64,000 bases of DNA from Micromonospora terminaliae (GTDB lineage Bacteria; Actinomycetota; Actinomycetes; Mycobacteriales; Micromonosporaceae). A model generated the notes under the pieces. The model saw only the letters and a program-made list of their open reading frames with translations, searched no databases and was not told the DNA's origin. The stretch is from positions 4,898,001 to 4,962,000 of the forward strand of contig NZ_CP045309.1 in assembly GCF_009671205.1 (NCBI RefSeq). Direction: 5' to 3'. Made by a program: the position numbers and the translations under genes. Each line of letters opens with the position of its first letter. Position 1 is the stretch's first letter. Shown here one piece after another: positions 33,999 to 42,875 of this stretch.

Positions 33999-34769
33999 TC
34001 AGGAGGTCGGGTCGTACCGGTCCCCGACCAGCTCCCAGGCCCGGACGCCACCGACGATTCCGGCCGTGTTGGGGACGACCACGACATCGTCGCCCATCCG
34101 GGCCAGCTGGTCGGGCCGGATGAGGCGGGAGTTGCCGCCGCCCAGGTAGAGCCGGTCCCAGCGGAAGACCGGCCGCAGGCCGTCGACCACCTGCCGGATC
34201 CGCCTCGACCAGAACGCGTCGCCGAGGCGCCGCCGTTCCGGCTCCCCGACGTACGTGTCGTAGGTGGTGTTCCACCGCACCGGGGCGTGCGACAGCTCCA
34301 GGTGCGGGGCGAGCACCCCGCCGTCGAAGAGCGCGCTGCCGAGCCCGGTGCCGAGGGTCAGCACCAGTTCGCAGCCGGTCCCGGCGACCACGCCCGCGCC
34401 GTGGACCTCGGCGTCGTTGAGCACCAGCGCCGGGATGCCGAACGCGTCGGCCAGGGCGCTGCGCGCGTCGTACCCGGACCACTCGGCGACCAGGTCCGGG
34501 TCGACGCGGCTGCGCGGGCCGGAGCGGGTCACGTAGTGCGGCGTGGCCACGACCACGCCGTGCCGGATCATGCCGGGCATCCCGACGGTGAGCCGGTCCG
34601 CCGGGGGCAGCCGTCCGCCGAGGTCCAGCAGCGTCTTGACGAAGAGTGCGGGCGGCAGGGGGTACGGGGTGGGGACCCGCAGCGGCCGGGCCCGCATGGT
34701 CCCCGCCGCGTCCAGCACGGAGGCCTTGATCCCGCCGCCCCCGCAGTCGATCGCCAGAGTGGTCTCCAC
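33999..34769 (-). CDS. ROK-family kinase, polyphosphate glucokinase-like
   Basis: A 256-residue ASKHA sugar kinase. The phosphate-1 motif is 'LAIDCGGGGIKASVLDAAG', the adenosine/phosphate-2 region is 'LTLGTGLGSALFDGG', and 'LVLNDAEVHGAG' holds the conserved catalytic Asp. Length and the 'PTPYPLPP' segment match actinobacterial polyphosphate/ATP-glucomannokinases (PPGK), which phosphorylate glucose using polyP. It may instead use ATP; this cannot be decided by eye. GTG 34769 follows GGGAG. Confidence 0.82.
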   Translation of the reverse strand: METTLAIDCGGGGIKASVLDAAGTMRARPLRVPTPYPLPPALFVKTLLDLGGRLPPADRLTVGMPGMIRHGVVVATPHYVTRSGPRSRVDPDLVAEWSGYDARSALADAFGIPALVLNDAEVHGAGVVAGTGCELVLTLGTGLGSALFDGGVLAPHLELSHAPVRWNTTYDTYVGEPERRRLGDAFWSRRIRQVVDGLRPVFRWDRLYLGGGNSRLIRPDQLARMGDDVVVVPNTAGIVGGVRAWELVGDRYDPTS

Positions 34770-34848
34770 GGCTGTGAGTCTCCCTCACGGCGGCCCGGCG
34801 CCGAGCGCGGGTCGATCGATTCCGCGCGCCGGTAGGCTCGATCTCCTC

Positions 34849-36485
34849 ATGAGTGCCACGTTGATCGCCAAGGACCTCACCGCCGGGCACGGCGACCGCC
34901 TCCTCTTCACCGACCTGGACCTGGTGGTCGCCCCGGGCGACGTGGTCGGGCTCGTCGGGGTGAACGGCGCCGGCAAGTCCACGCTGCTGCGTACCCTCGC
35001 CGGGCTCCAGCCGCTGGAGCAGGGTTCGGTGGCGTTGAACCCGCCGACCGCCACCGTCGGCTACCTGCCGCAGGAGCCGGAGCGCCGGCCGGGCGAGACG
35101 GTCCGCGGCTTCCTGGCCCGGCGCACCGGCGTGACGGCGGCGCAGGCGGCGCTGGACACCGCCACCGAGGCGCTGACCGCCGGGACGCCGGGCGCGGACG
35201 ACGCGTACGCCACGGCGCTGGAGCGCTGGCTGGACCTGGGCGGGGCGGACCTGGACGAGCGGGCCGAGCAGGTCGCCGCCGAACTGGGGCTCCACGTCGA
35301 CCTGGACCACCCCATGACGGGCCTCTCCGGCGGCCAGGCGGCCCGGGCCGGGCTGGCCTCGCTGCTGCTGAGCCGGTACGACGTCTTCCTGCTCGACGAG
35401 CCCACCAACGACCTGGACCTGGCCGGCCTGGACCGGCTGGAACGCTTCGTCACCGGGCTGCGGGCCGGCACGGTGCTGGTCAGCCACGACCGGGAGTTCC
35501 TCACCCGCACGGTCACCCGCGTGGTGGAGCTGGACCTGCACCAGGGCCAGGTCAACCACTTCGGCGGCGGCTACGCGGCCTACCTGGAGGAGCGCGAGGT
35601 GGCCCGCCGGCACGCCCGCGAGGAGTACGAGGAGTACGCCGGCACCCGCGCCCAGCTGGAGGCGCGGGCGCGGACGCAGCGGTCGTGGATGGAGAAGGGC
35701 GTGAAGAACGCCCGCCGCAAGCCACCGACAACGACAAGATCGGCCGCAAGTTCCGCTCCGAGGCCAGCGAGAAGCAGGCCGCCAAGGCCCGGCAGACCGA
35801 GCGGTTGATCGAGCGGCTGGAGGTGGTCGAGGAGCCGCGCAAGGAGTGGGAGCTGCGGATGGAGATCGCCGCCGCGCCCCGCGCCGGCGCCGTCGTGGCC
35901 GCGCTCCGGGGCGCCGTGGTACGCCGCGGCGACTTCACCCTCGGCCCGGTGGACCTCCAGATCGACTGGGCCGACCGGGTGGCGATCACCGGGGCGAACG
36001 GCTCCGGCAAGAGCACGCTGCTGGCGGCGCTGCTCGGCCGGCTGCCGCTCGACGAGGGCCATGCCGCGCTCGGTCCGGGCGTGGTGGTGGGCGAGGTGGA
36101 CCAGGCCCGGGGGCTGTTCCTCGGCGACCAGCCCCTGCTGGACGCGTTCGGCGCGGCCGTACCCGAGCTGAGCCCGGCGGACGTGCGGACGCTGCTGGCC
36201 AAGTTCGGCCTCCGGGCCGACCACGTGCTGCGGCCGGCGGCGACCCTCTCCCCCGGGGAGCGCACCCGGGCCGCGCTGGCCCTGCTGCAGGGGCGCGGGG
36301 TGAACCTGCTGGTGCTCGACGAGCCGACCAACCACCTGGACCTGCCGGCGATCGAGCAGCTCGAAGGGGCCCTGGCCGGCTACCCGGGGACCCTGCTGCT
36401 GGTGACCCACGACCGCCGGATGCTGGACGCCGTGAGCGTCAACCGGCGGCTGCGCGTGGCGGACGGACGGATCGCCGAGGATTGA
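34849..36485 (+). pseudogene. ABC-F family ATPase, interrupted by a one-base frameshift
   Basis: Two adjacent frames together give a full ABC-F protein of about 545 residues. The first (from ATG 34849) has Walker A 'GVNGAGKSTLL', signature 'LSGGQAARAG' and 'LLDEPTNDLDL', and runs through the linker to 'VKNARRK' at 35721. The second continues with 'ATDNDKIGRKFRSEASEKQ', Walker A 'GANGSGKSTLL', 'LSPGERTRAALALL' and 'LLVLDEPTNHLDL'. The normal reading would be AAG GCC ACC; here one G is missing after position 35721. Both halves are otherwise free of stops. ABC-F proteins protect or regulate ribosomes. The cause may be a sequencing error, a recent inactivation, or (less likely) a programmed -1 shift; there is no slippery heptamer. 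Confidence 0.85.
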
Positions 36486-36523
36486 TCCGTGCCGACCCGG
36501 TCGCGCGGGGTGAGAATGACGCC

Positions 36524-36841
36524 ATGCTCAAGTGGGAGTACGCGCTGCTGGTCCGCCGCCGCCAGGCCGCCACCACCGACATCGGGTGGGAGGTCGTCTT
36601 CATCTGGTACGGCCCGGACGGCTCCATGATCGACGTCACGCCGTACGGCGACACCGCGTTGGCCCACCTGAACCGGGCCGGCGACCAGGGGTGGGAACTG
36701 GTCGCGATGAGCGAGGACCCGTCCCTGCCCGGCAACAACGAGTTGCACCGCTACCACCTGAAACGGCCGAAGGCGGCCGCACCCCAGCCGCGCCAGCGGA
36801 TGCGCGGCTCCCGCACCGCCCGCCGCACCATCGCCGGCTGA
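36524..36841 (+). CDS. DUF4177-like small protein
   Basis: A 105-residue cytoplasmic protein. The start 'MLKWEYALLVRRR' and the later 'LNRAGDQGWELVAMSED' and 'YHLKRP' follow the DUF4177 layout (short beta-alpha-beta with GWELV). The function of that family is unknown. The ATG at 36524 lies 38 nt past the ABC-F stop; no strong ribosome site is seen. A long inverted repeat follows the stop codon. Confidence 0.78.
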   Translation: MLKWEYALLVRRRQAATTDIGWEVVFIWYGPDGSMIDVTPYGDTALAHLNRAGDQGWELVAMSEDPSLPGNNELHRYHLKRPKAAAPQPRQRMRGSRTARRTIAG

Positions 36842-36844
36842 TCC

Positions 36845-36923
36845 TTGATCCACTCCAGCTCGCCGATGTAGGGCCATCGACGGGTGCCGGATGCCGCCAG
36901 CTCGGCGAGGTGGAGTGGATCAA
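36845..36923. repeat. Long inverted repeat (member D) after the DUF4177-like gene
   Basis: Arms of 22 nt (36845-36866 and 36902-36923) beginning TTGATCCACTCCA match in 21 of 22 positions, with a 35-nt loop. It begins 3 nt after the preceding stop codon and lies about 80 bp before the next gene. It shares the outer TTGATC with the repeats at 7529 and 50442, and its position suggests a terminator. Confidence 0.75.
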
Positions 36924-37001
36924 CCGCCCCCGCGCGGCTTCCCGGGCAGGTCAGGCATATCGGGCGGGGATGCGGGTATCGCGCCGCCCGGAGGTGGGCG
37001 C

Positions 37002-37727
37002 ATGGTCGCGATCGGGCAATCCGCACTCTCGGGCGAGCGGCTGCGGGAGGTCGACGGCTTCCTCGCCGAGGCGTGGGCCGATCAGGCCCGGCACGACGAG
37101 CGGCTGCGCGGGCTGACCGTGGACGTGCGCTTCGACCGGGGCGTGGCCCACCTCGACGGCGCGGTCGCCGACCCGGCCGAGCTGCGGCTGGTCCGGGACC
37201 TGGTGGGCCGGCTCGCCGGGGTGCTCGGCGTCTGGTGCCGGGTGGGCGTCGCCGGCCGGGCGCCGGTGGTCGTGGACCTCGGCTGCGGGGCGACCAAGCA
37301 GTGGCCGGGCAACCTGGGGCTCGACATCTACCCGGCGCCCGGGGTGGACGCGGTGGCGGATCTGTCCGGCTCGCTGCCGCTGGCCGACGACTCGGTGGAC
37401 GTGTTGTTCGCGGTGCACATCCTGGAGCACCTCATCGACTTCCTGCCGCTGCTCGACGAGTGCCACCGGGTGCTGCGCCCGGGCGGCGTGCTGCACGTGA
37501 TGAGCCCGTGGTGGCGGCACGTGAACGCGGTGGCCGACCCCACCCACGTGCGCCTGCTGGACGTGCAGACCTTCAAGGGCATTTGCGGTCAGCGCCCGCC
37601 CGGCACCCCGCGCTGGTATCCGCTGCACGTGGGCTGCGACGGCGCCTCGATCTTCGCCGACCTGACGCCCCTCCCACCCGACGCCCCACAACCGTCGAGC
37701 TCCCACCTGGCCCGCTTCTTCGACTGA
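37002..37727 (+). CDS. SAM-dependent methyltransferase with N-terminal BON-like domain
   Basis: A 241-residue protein; the ATG at 37002 follows CGGAGGTG. Residues about 28-75 resemble a BON domain ('LTVDVRFDRGVAHLDGAVAD' and 'VRDLVGRLAGVLGV'), normally a lipid- or matrix-contacting module of envelope proteins. The remainder is a class I methyltransferase with 'VVVDLGCGATKQWPGNLGLD', 'LPLADDSVDVLFAVHILEHL' and 'CHRVLRPGGVLHVMSP'. There is no signal peptide or TM helix, so it is cytoplasmic or membrane-peripheral. Substrate unknown. A long inverted repeat follows. Confidence 0.82.
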   Translation: MVAIGQSALSGERLREVDGFLAEAWADQARHDERLRGLTVDVRFDRGVAHLDGAVADPAELRLVRDLVGRLAGVLGVWCRVGVAGRAPVVVDLGCGATKQWPGNLGLDIYPAPGVDAVADLSGSLPLADDSVDVLFAVHILEHLIDFLPLLDECHRVLRPGGVLHVMSPWWRHVNAVADPTHVRLLDVQTFKGICGQRPPGTPRWYPLHVGCDGASIFADLTPLPPDAPQPSSSHLARFFD

Positions 37728-37744
37728 CCCTCACTGGTCGCACC

Positions 37745-37805
37745 GTCGATCATGAGGTTGGCGGCACTCCAGGAGATCAACTTCGCCGTTGACCTCATGA
37801 TCGAC
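37745..37805. repeat. Long inverted repeat (member C) between convergent genes
   Basis: Outer arms GTCGATCATGAGGT (37745-37758) and ACCTCATGATCGAC (37792-37805) are perfectly complementary over 14 bp, and pairing can extend inward imperfectly. It lies between the convergent methyltransferase and LacI-family genes, where a bidirectional terminator is expected. Confidence 0.75.
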
Positions 37806-37863
37806 CGCCGAGGGCGACCGGGCGGCGCGGAGGGGGGCGGGGGCGCGCCGAAGGCGCGGCCGG

Positions 37864-38865
37864 TTACGGGGCGGATTCGCGGAGGGCCAGGCGGTGGGGG
37901 GCGACCAGTTCCCGGGGTGGGGTTTCCGGGTCGGCCGTCAGGCGGTTGGCCAGGAGTTCGACGGCCAGGCGGGCGATGCGTTCCTTGTCCGGGGCGACCG
38001 TGCTCAGGGTGGGGATGGAGAAGCGGCCGTCCTCGATGTCGTCGAAGCCGGCCACCGCAACGTCGTCGGGCACCCGCAGGCCGGCCTCGTGCAGGGCCCG
38101 CAGCGCACCGAGGGCAAGGGTGTCGTTGAAGCAGAAGACGGCGTCGGGGCGTACCCCGGTGGAGAGCAGGTGCCGCACGGCGGCCGCGCCGTCCGCGCGG
38201 TGCCAGGCCGGCGCGGGCGCCACCAGGCGGTCGTCGTAGGCGATGCCGGCGTCGGCCAGCGCGGCGGCGTAGCCGGCCAGGCGGAGCCGGGCGCTGGCGC
38301 CCTCGGGCGTGCGCTGCGAGCCGATCGCGGCGATCCGGCGGCGGCCGAGCCCGATCAGGTGGGCGGTGATCTCCCGGGCGGCGGCCACGTTGTCGACCAC
38401 GACGTGGTCGGCGGGGCCGTGGTCGACCCGCTCGCCGAGCAGCACCATGGGCATGCCGTCGAGGCCGGCGAGGTCGTCGGCGGTGAGCGCGAGCGGGCTG
38501 AAGATCAGGCCGTCGATCATGTGGTCGGCGATCCCGCTGGCCGCCTTTCGTTCCTGCTCCGGGCCGCCGCCGGTCTGGTCGATGAGCACCGTCCAGCCGT
38601 GCTCGGCGGCGGCGGTCACCACGTGCCGGGCCAGCTCGGCGAAGTAGGGGATGTCCAGCTCCGGCACGGCCAGGGCGATCACCCCGGTGCGCCCCTTGCG
38701 CAGGTTGCGGGCCGAGAGGTTGGGGCGGTAGTTGAGCTCGGCGATGGCCGCCTCGACCCGGGCGCGCGTGTCGGCGCGGACGTGCTGGTAGCCGTTGACC
38801 ACGTTGGAGACGGTCTTCACCGACACGCCGGCTCGTTCCGCGACGTCCTTGAGCCTGTGCCGCAC
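37864..38865 (-). CDS. LacI-family transcriptional regulator of the arabinan locus
   Basis: A 333-residue repressor. The N-terminal LacI HTH is 'RLKDVAERAGVSVKTVSNVV' followed by the hinge 'NYRPNLSARNLR'; the C-terminal part is a periplasmic-binding-like effector domain ('HVVVDNVAAAREITAHLIGLG', 'VAVAGFDDIEDGRFSIPTLST'). GTG 38865 follows GGGAGGAAG. It is divergent from the GH51 arabinofuranosidase gene, with a perfect 12-bp dyad in the shared 150-bp region, so it probably controls that operon and its own gene. The inducer is likely an arabinose-containing sugar, inferred from the neighbours. Confidence 0.92.
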   Translation of the reverse strand: MRHRLKDVAERAGVSVKTVSNVVNGYQHVRADTRARVEAAIAELNYRPNLSARNLRKGRTGVIALAVPELDIPYFAELARHVVTAAAEHGWTVLIDQTGGGPEQERKAASGIADHMIDGLIFSPLALTADDLAGLDGMPMVLLGERVDHGPADHVVVDNVAAAREITAHLIGLGRRRIAAIGSQRTPEGASARLRLAGYAAALADAGIAYDDRLVAPAPAWHRADGAAAVRHLLSTGVRPDAVFCFNDTLALGALRALHEAGLRVPDDVAVAGFDDIEDGRFSIPTLSTVAPDKERIARLAVELLANRLTADPETPPRELVAPHRLALRESAP

Positions 38866-38942
38866 TGAACTTCCTCCCGGGTGACTGCTGGGCCGCACTC
38901 TACTCCGTCACGACGACGTAACGGCCCCTTTACAGCGTTGCT

Positions 38943-38954
38943 TACAACGTTGTA
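38943..38954. promoter_or_regulatory. Candidate LacI-family operator
   Basis: Perfect palindrome TACAACGTTGTA with the central CG typical of LacI-family sites. A related half-sequence TACAGCGTTG lies immediately upstream at 38931-38940, suggesting tandem binding. It is located between the divergent lacI-type and GH51 genes. Confidence 0.7.
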
Positions 38955-39015
38955 CAAACCAGGGACACCGGTGACCGAGGTCACCCGGAACAGCACCGAG
39001 GAAAGGGTGGCACCC

Positions 39016-40527
39016 GTGCGGAACGCGCAGCTCACGATCGACCCGACCTTCACCATCGGAGCGGCCGACCGTCGCCTCTTCGGTTCGTTCGTCGAGCACA
39101 TGGGTCGCTGCGTCTACGGCGGCGTCTACGAGCCCGGCCACCCGAGCGCCGACGCGCACGGCTTCCGGCGCGACGTGCTGGACCTGACCCGCGAGCTGGG
39201 CGTCTCGGTGGTCCGCTACCCGGGCGGCAACTTCGTCTCCGGCTACCGCTGGGAGGACGGCGTGGGCCCGGTCGGCGACCGTCCCCGCCGGCTCGACCTG
39301 GCCTGGAAGACCATCGAGACCAATGCGTTCGGCCTGAACGAGTTCATGACCTGGGCGGCCGAGGCCGGCGTCGAGCCCATGATGGCGGTCAACCTCGGCA
39401 CCCGGGGCGTCCAGGAGGCCTGCGACCTGCTGGAGTACGCGAACCACCCGGGCGGCACCCAGCTGTCCGACCTGCGCCGCAAGCACGGGGCCGAGGAGCC
39501 GTACGGGGTACGGCTCTGGTGCCTCGGCAACGAGCTGGACGGGCCGTGGCAGGTGGGCCACAAGACGGCCGACGAGTACGGCCGGCTGGCCGCCGAGACC
39601 GCCCGCGCCATGAAGTTGATCGACCCCTCGATCAGCCTGGTCGCCTGCGGCAGCTCCAACCGGGGGATGCCGACCTTCGCCTCCTGGGAGGCGACCGTGC
39701 TGGAGCACACCTACGAACACGTCGACTACATCTCGGCCCACACCTACTACGACCCGTCCGACGGCGACCGGGCCAGCATCCTGGCCTCGGCGGTGGACAT
39801 GGACAACTTCATCAGCGAGGTGGTCGCCACCGCCGACCACGTGGCCGCCAAGCAGCGGCACAGGCGCAAGCTGAAGATCTCCTTCGACGAGTGGAACGTC
39901 TGGTACCAGTCCCGCCTCCAGGCCGACCTGGACCGGCGCGGCTGGGTCGAGGCACCGGCCCTCATCGAGGACGACTACAACGCCGTCGACGCGGTGGTCG
40001 TCGGCGACCTGCTGATCACCCTGCTCCGGCACGCCGACCGGGTCGGGGTCGCCTGCCAGGCGCAGCTCGCCAACGTGATCGCGCCGATCCGCACCCGGAA
40101 CGGCGGGCCGGCCTGGCGGCAGAGCATCTTCCACCCGTTCGCCCTGACCGCCCGGCACGCGCGGGGCACGGTGCTGCGCACCGAGCCGGTCGGCCCGACG
40201 TACGAGACGAAGCGGTACGGCGAGGTGCCGGTCCTGGACACCGTCGCCGTGCACGACGAGGAGACCGGTGAGCTGGCCGTCTTCGCCGTCAACCGGGGTC
40301 CGAACGACCTCCCCCTCGACCTGGACCTGCGCGGGCTGCCCGGCCTGCGCGCCGTCGGACACACCACCCTCGCGGCCGGCACCGACCCGGCCGCCACGAA
40401 CACCGAGGCGGAGCCCGACCGGGTGACGCCCCGGGAGGTCACCACCCCCACCCTCGACGGCGGCCGGTGCTCCGTGGCACTGCCCGCCTGCTCCTGGAAC
40501 CTGCTGCGCTTCGCGCCTCAGCCGTGA
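39016..40527 (+). CDS. abfA: GH51 alpha-L-arabinofuranosidase
   Basis: A 503-residue intracellular glycosidase that removes arabinofuranosyl units from arabinan or arabinoxylan oligosaccharides. The acid/base Glu is in 'WCLGNELDGPW' near residue 173, and the nucleophile Glu is in 'ISFDEWNVWYQ' near 292. The N-terminal 'RLFGSFVEHMGRCVYGGVYE' is typical of GH51. There is no signal peptide, so it acts on imported oligosaccharides. GTG 39016 fits the family N-terminus; GTG 39007 is an alternative closer to GAGGAAAGG. It is the first gene of the operon facing the LacI regulator. Confidence 0.94.
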   Translation: MRNAQLTIDPTFTIGAADRRLFGSFVEHMGRCVYGGVYEPGHPSADAHGFRRDVLDLTRELGVSVVRYPGGNFVSGYRWEDGVGPVGDRPRRLDLAWKTIETNAFGLNEFMTWAAEAGVEPMMAVNLGTRGVQEACDLLEYANHPGGTQLSDLRRKHGAEEPYGVRLWCLGNELDGPWQVGHKTADEYGRLAAETARAMKLIDPSISLVACGSSNRGMPTFASWEATVLEHTYEHVDYISAHTYYDPSDGDRASILASAVDMDNFISEVVATADHVAAKQRHRRKLKISFDEWNVWYQSRLQADLDRRGWVEAPALIEDDYNAVDAVVVGDLLITLLRHADRVGVACQAQLANVIAPIRTRNGGPAWRQSIFHPFALTARHARGTVLRTEPVGPTYETKRYGEVPVLDTVAVHDEETGELAVFAVNRGPNDLPLDLDLRGLPGLRAVGHTTLAAGTDPAATNTEAEPDRVTPREVTTPTLDGGRCSVALPACSWNLLRFAPQP

Positions 40528-40564
40528 CCAGGCAATACTGCATCCCGTCCCCCAAGGAGTAAGC

Positions 40565-41896
40565 ATGATCCAGAACGAGATGAGCCGGCGCCGGCTGCTC
40601 GGCCTCGGCGTCGGGCTCGGCGCGGCGGCCACGCTGACCCTGGCCGGCTGCGGCGGCGGCAGCAGCACGAAGGGCTCCACCGCGGCCGGCAACGGCGGCA
40701 AGGACTACACCGGCCCGAAGGTCGACCTGAAGCTCTGGAACGGATTCACCGGCGGCGACGGCGACATCTTCAAGAAGCTGGTCGAGCAGTTCAACAGCGA
40801 GCACCAGAACATCGCTGTCAGCGTCATCACTTACGAGTGGCAGGACTACTACAGCAAGCTGCCCGGTGCGGTCACCAGCGGCAACGGCCCGGACATCGCC
40901 GTCATGCACATGGACCAGCTCGCCACCTTCGCGGCCCGCGGCGTGATCACCGAACTGGACGACGTGGCCAAGGCCCTGGAGCTGAGCGAGGGCGACTTCG
41001 CCCCGACGGTGTGGAAGGGCGGCATCTACCACGACAAGCGGTACGGCATCCCGCTGGACATGCACCCGATGGGCTTCTACTACAACAAGGCCGTCATGCA
41101 GAAGGGCGGCCTGGACCCGAACAAGCCGCCGACGACCAAGGACGAGTTCACGGCGGCGCTGACCGAGCTGAAGAAGGCCGGCGTGCAGGGCTTCTGGGTC
41201 AGCCCGTTCCAGTTCACCGGCGGCATGACCTTCTACAGCCTGCTGCACCAGTGGGGCGGGACGCTGTTCGACGCCGACGTGGCGAAGGCGACCTTCAACT
41301 CGGACCCGGCCGTCGAGGCGTGCACCTGGCTGGTCGACCTGATCAAGCAGGGCTTCTCCCCCGCCAACGTCGGCCAGGACGCCGACTACCTGGCGCTCAA
41401 GAGCGGCAAGAACGCCTTCAACTTCAACGGCATCTGGCAGATCAACGACCTGAAGAAGAGCCCCTCGGTGCAGTGGGGCGTCGCCCCGTTGCCGCAGATC
41501 GGCAGCCAGAAGGCCACCTGGGCCAACTCGCACAACTTCACGATCGTCAAGCAGCGCAGCGCCGACAACAACAAGGTCTCCGGGGCGAAGGTCTTCATCA
41601 ACTGGCTCAGCCAGCACTCGCTCGACTGGGCCAAGGGTGGCCAGATCCCGGCCCGCAAGGAGGTCCGGGAGGGCGCCGAGTTCAAGGCCCTGCCGGAGAT
41701 CAGCGCGCTCGCCCCGGAGCTGGAGTACGCCGCCTTCCCGCCGGCCGCGCCGGGCCTCGGTGAGGTCATGACCACCTTCTACAACGCCTTCAACGAGGCG
41801 GCGCTCGGCAAGAAGTCGCCGAAGCAGGCGCTGGACGACGGGGTGAACAAGGCGAACAAGCAGCTCGAGGACAACCGCAAGAAGTACGGGAACTGA
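40565..41896 (+). CDS. Sugar ABC transporter substrate-binding lipoprotein
   Basis: A 443-residue family-1 solute-binding protein. The N-terminus 'SRRRLLGLGVGLGAAATLTL' looks like a Tat-type signal, ending in a lipobox 'LAGC' with Cys29. The mature part has 'KLWNGFTGGDGDIFKKLVEQFN' and 'YGIPLDMHPMGFYYNK', typical of oligosaccharide binders of the AraN/MalE group. AAGGAG precedes the ATG. Its position between GH51 and two permeases suggests that it binds arabino-oligosaccharides. Confidence 0.93.
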   Translation: MIQNEMSRRRLLGLGVGLGAAATLTLAGCGGGSSTKGSTAAGNGGKDYTGPKVDLKLWNGFTGGDGDIFKKLVEQFNSEHQNIAVSVITYEWQDYYSKLPGAVTSGNGPDIAVMHMDQLATFAARGVITELDDVAKALELSEGDFAPTVWKGGIYHDKRYGIPLDMHPMGFYYNKAVMQKGGLDPNKPPTTKDEFTAALTELKKAGVQGFWVSPFQFTGGMTFYSLLHQWGGTLFDADVAKATFNSDPAVEACTWLVDLIKQGFSPANVGQDADYLALKSGKNAFNFNGIWQINDLKKSPSVQWGVAPLPQIGSQKATWANSHNFTIVKQRSADNNKVSGAKVFINWLSQHSLDWAKGGQIPARKEVREGAEFKALPEISALAPELEYAAFPPAAPGLGEVMTTFYNAFNEAALGKKSPKQALDDGVNKANKQLEDNRKKYGN

Positions 41897-41902
41897 TCCG
41901 CC

Positions 41903-42865
41903 GTGGCGGATGTGATCGAGGTCGGGGCGGCGCGTGGTGACGCGCCGCCCCCGGCGGGCCGCAACCGCCGCCGGGGCGCGACGCAGCGGGGGCACCGGGC
42001 GACGCCGTACCTCTTCCTCGCGCCGTATCTGGTTCTCTTCCTGGTCTTCGGGCTGGCGCCGATCGTGTTCGGCGTCTGGATCAGCCTGCACCAGTGGGAT
42101 CTCCAGCTGCCGAACCGGCCGTTCATCGGGCTGGAGAACTACCGCGACCTGTTCTCCAGTGACTCGGCCGACTACGCGGACTGGTGGTCCAGCGTCCGGG
42201 CGACCGCGATCTTCACCGTGCTGTCGGTGCCGCTGCTCGTGGTCGTCCCGCTGGGCCTGGCCCTGCTGCTGAACGAGAAGTTCCCCGGCCGGACGTTCTT
42301 CCGGGCCGCCTTCTTCGCCCCGTACGTGCTCGGCGTCGCGGTCATCGGCCTGCTCTGGCGCTTCCTGCTGGACGCGAACCTCGGCCTGGTCAACCGGCTG
42401 CTCGGCGCGTTCGGGCTGCCCGCGGACACCCCCTGGGTGACCGACGTGCCGTGGGCCTGGGTCTCGCTCGTCGGCGTGACGGTCTGGTGGACCTGCGGCT
42501 TCAATGCGGTGATCTACCTGGCCGGCCTCCAGGACATCCCGGCCGAGCTGTACGAGGCGGCGAAGGTCGACGGCGCGAGCGCCTGGGACCGGTTCCGCCA
42601 CGTGACCCTGCCCGGGCTGCGCCCGGTGCTGCTCTTCGTGCTCACCACGACGATCCTCGCCTCGGCGAACGTCTTCGGGCAGTCCTTCCTCATCACGCAG
42701 GGCGCGCCGGGCGAGCAGACCCGGACCGTGGTCTGGCGGATCGTCGACGAGGGTCTGCGCAACTACGACGTCGGTCAGGCGTCCGCGATGAGCGTGCTCT
42801 TCGCGCTGCTGCTGGCGGTCGTCAGCATCGTCAACTTCCGGCTGTTCCGGTACCGGGAAGACTGA
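41903..42865 (+). CDS. Sugar ABC transporter permease (MalF/AraP type)
   Basis: A 320-residue permease with six transmembrane helices after an Arg/Gly-rich N-terminus. The coupling EAA loop reads 'ELYEAAKVDGASAWDRFRHV' and 'TLPGLRP'. GTG 41903 lies 4 nt after the stop of the binding-protein gene, so expression is coupled. It forms the channel together with the next permease. No ATPase gene is in this operon, so a shared MsiK-type ATPase encoded elsewhere is expected, as known in streptomycetes. Confidence 0.93.
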   Translation: MADVIEVGAARGDAPPPAGRNRRRGATQRGHRATPYLFLAPYLVLFLVFGLAPIVFGVWISLHQWDLQLPNRPFIGLENYRDLFSSDSADYADWWSSVRATAIFTVLSVPLLVVVPLGLALLLNEKFPGRTFFRAAFFAPYVLGVAVIGLLWRFLLDANLGLVNRLLGAFGLPADTPWVTDVPWAWVSLVGVTVWWTCGFNAVIYLAGLQDIPAELYEAAKVDGASAWDRFRHVTLPGLRPVLLFVLTTTILASANVFGQSFLITQGAPGEQTRTVVWRIVDEGLRNYDVGQASAMSVLFALLLAVVSIVNFRLFRYRED

Positions 42866-42875
42866 GGGGGCGACC

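Noticed and set aside
35715..35735. Programmed -1 ribosomal frameshift in the ABC-F gene
   Set aside because: No X-XXY-YYZ slippery sequence and no following stem; a missing base is simpler.
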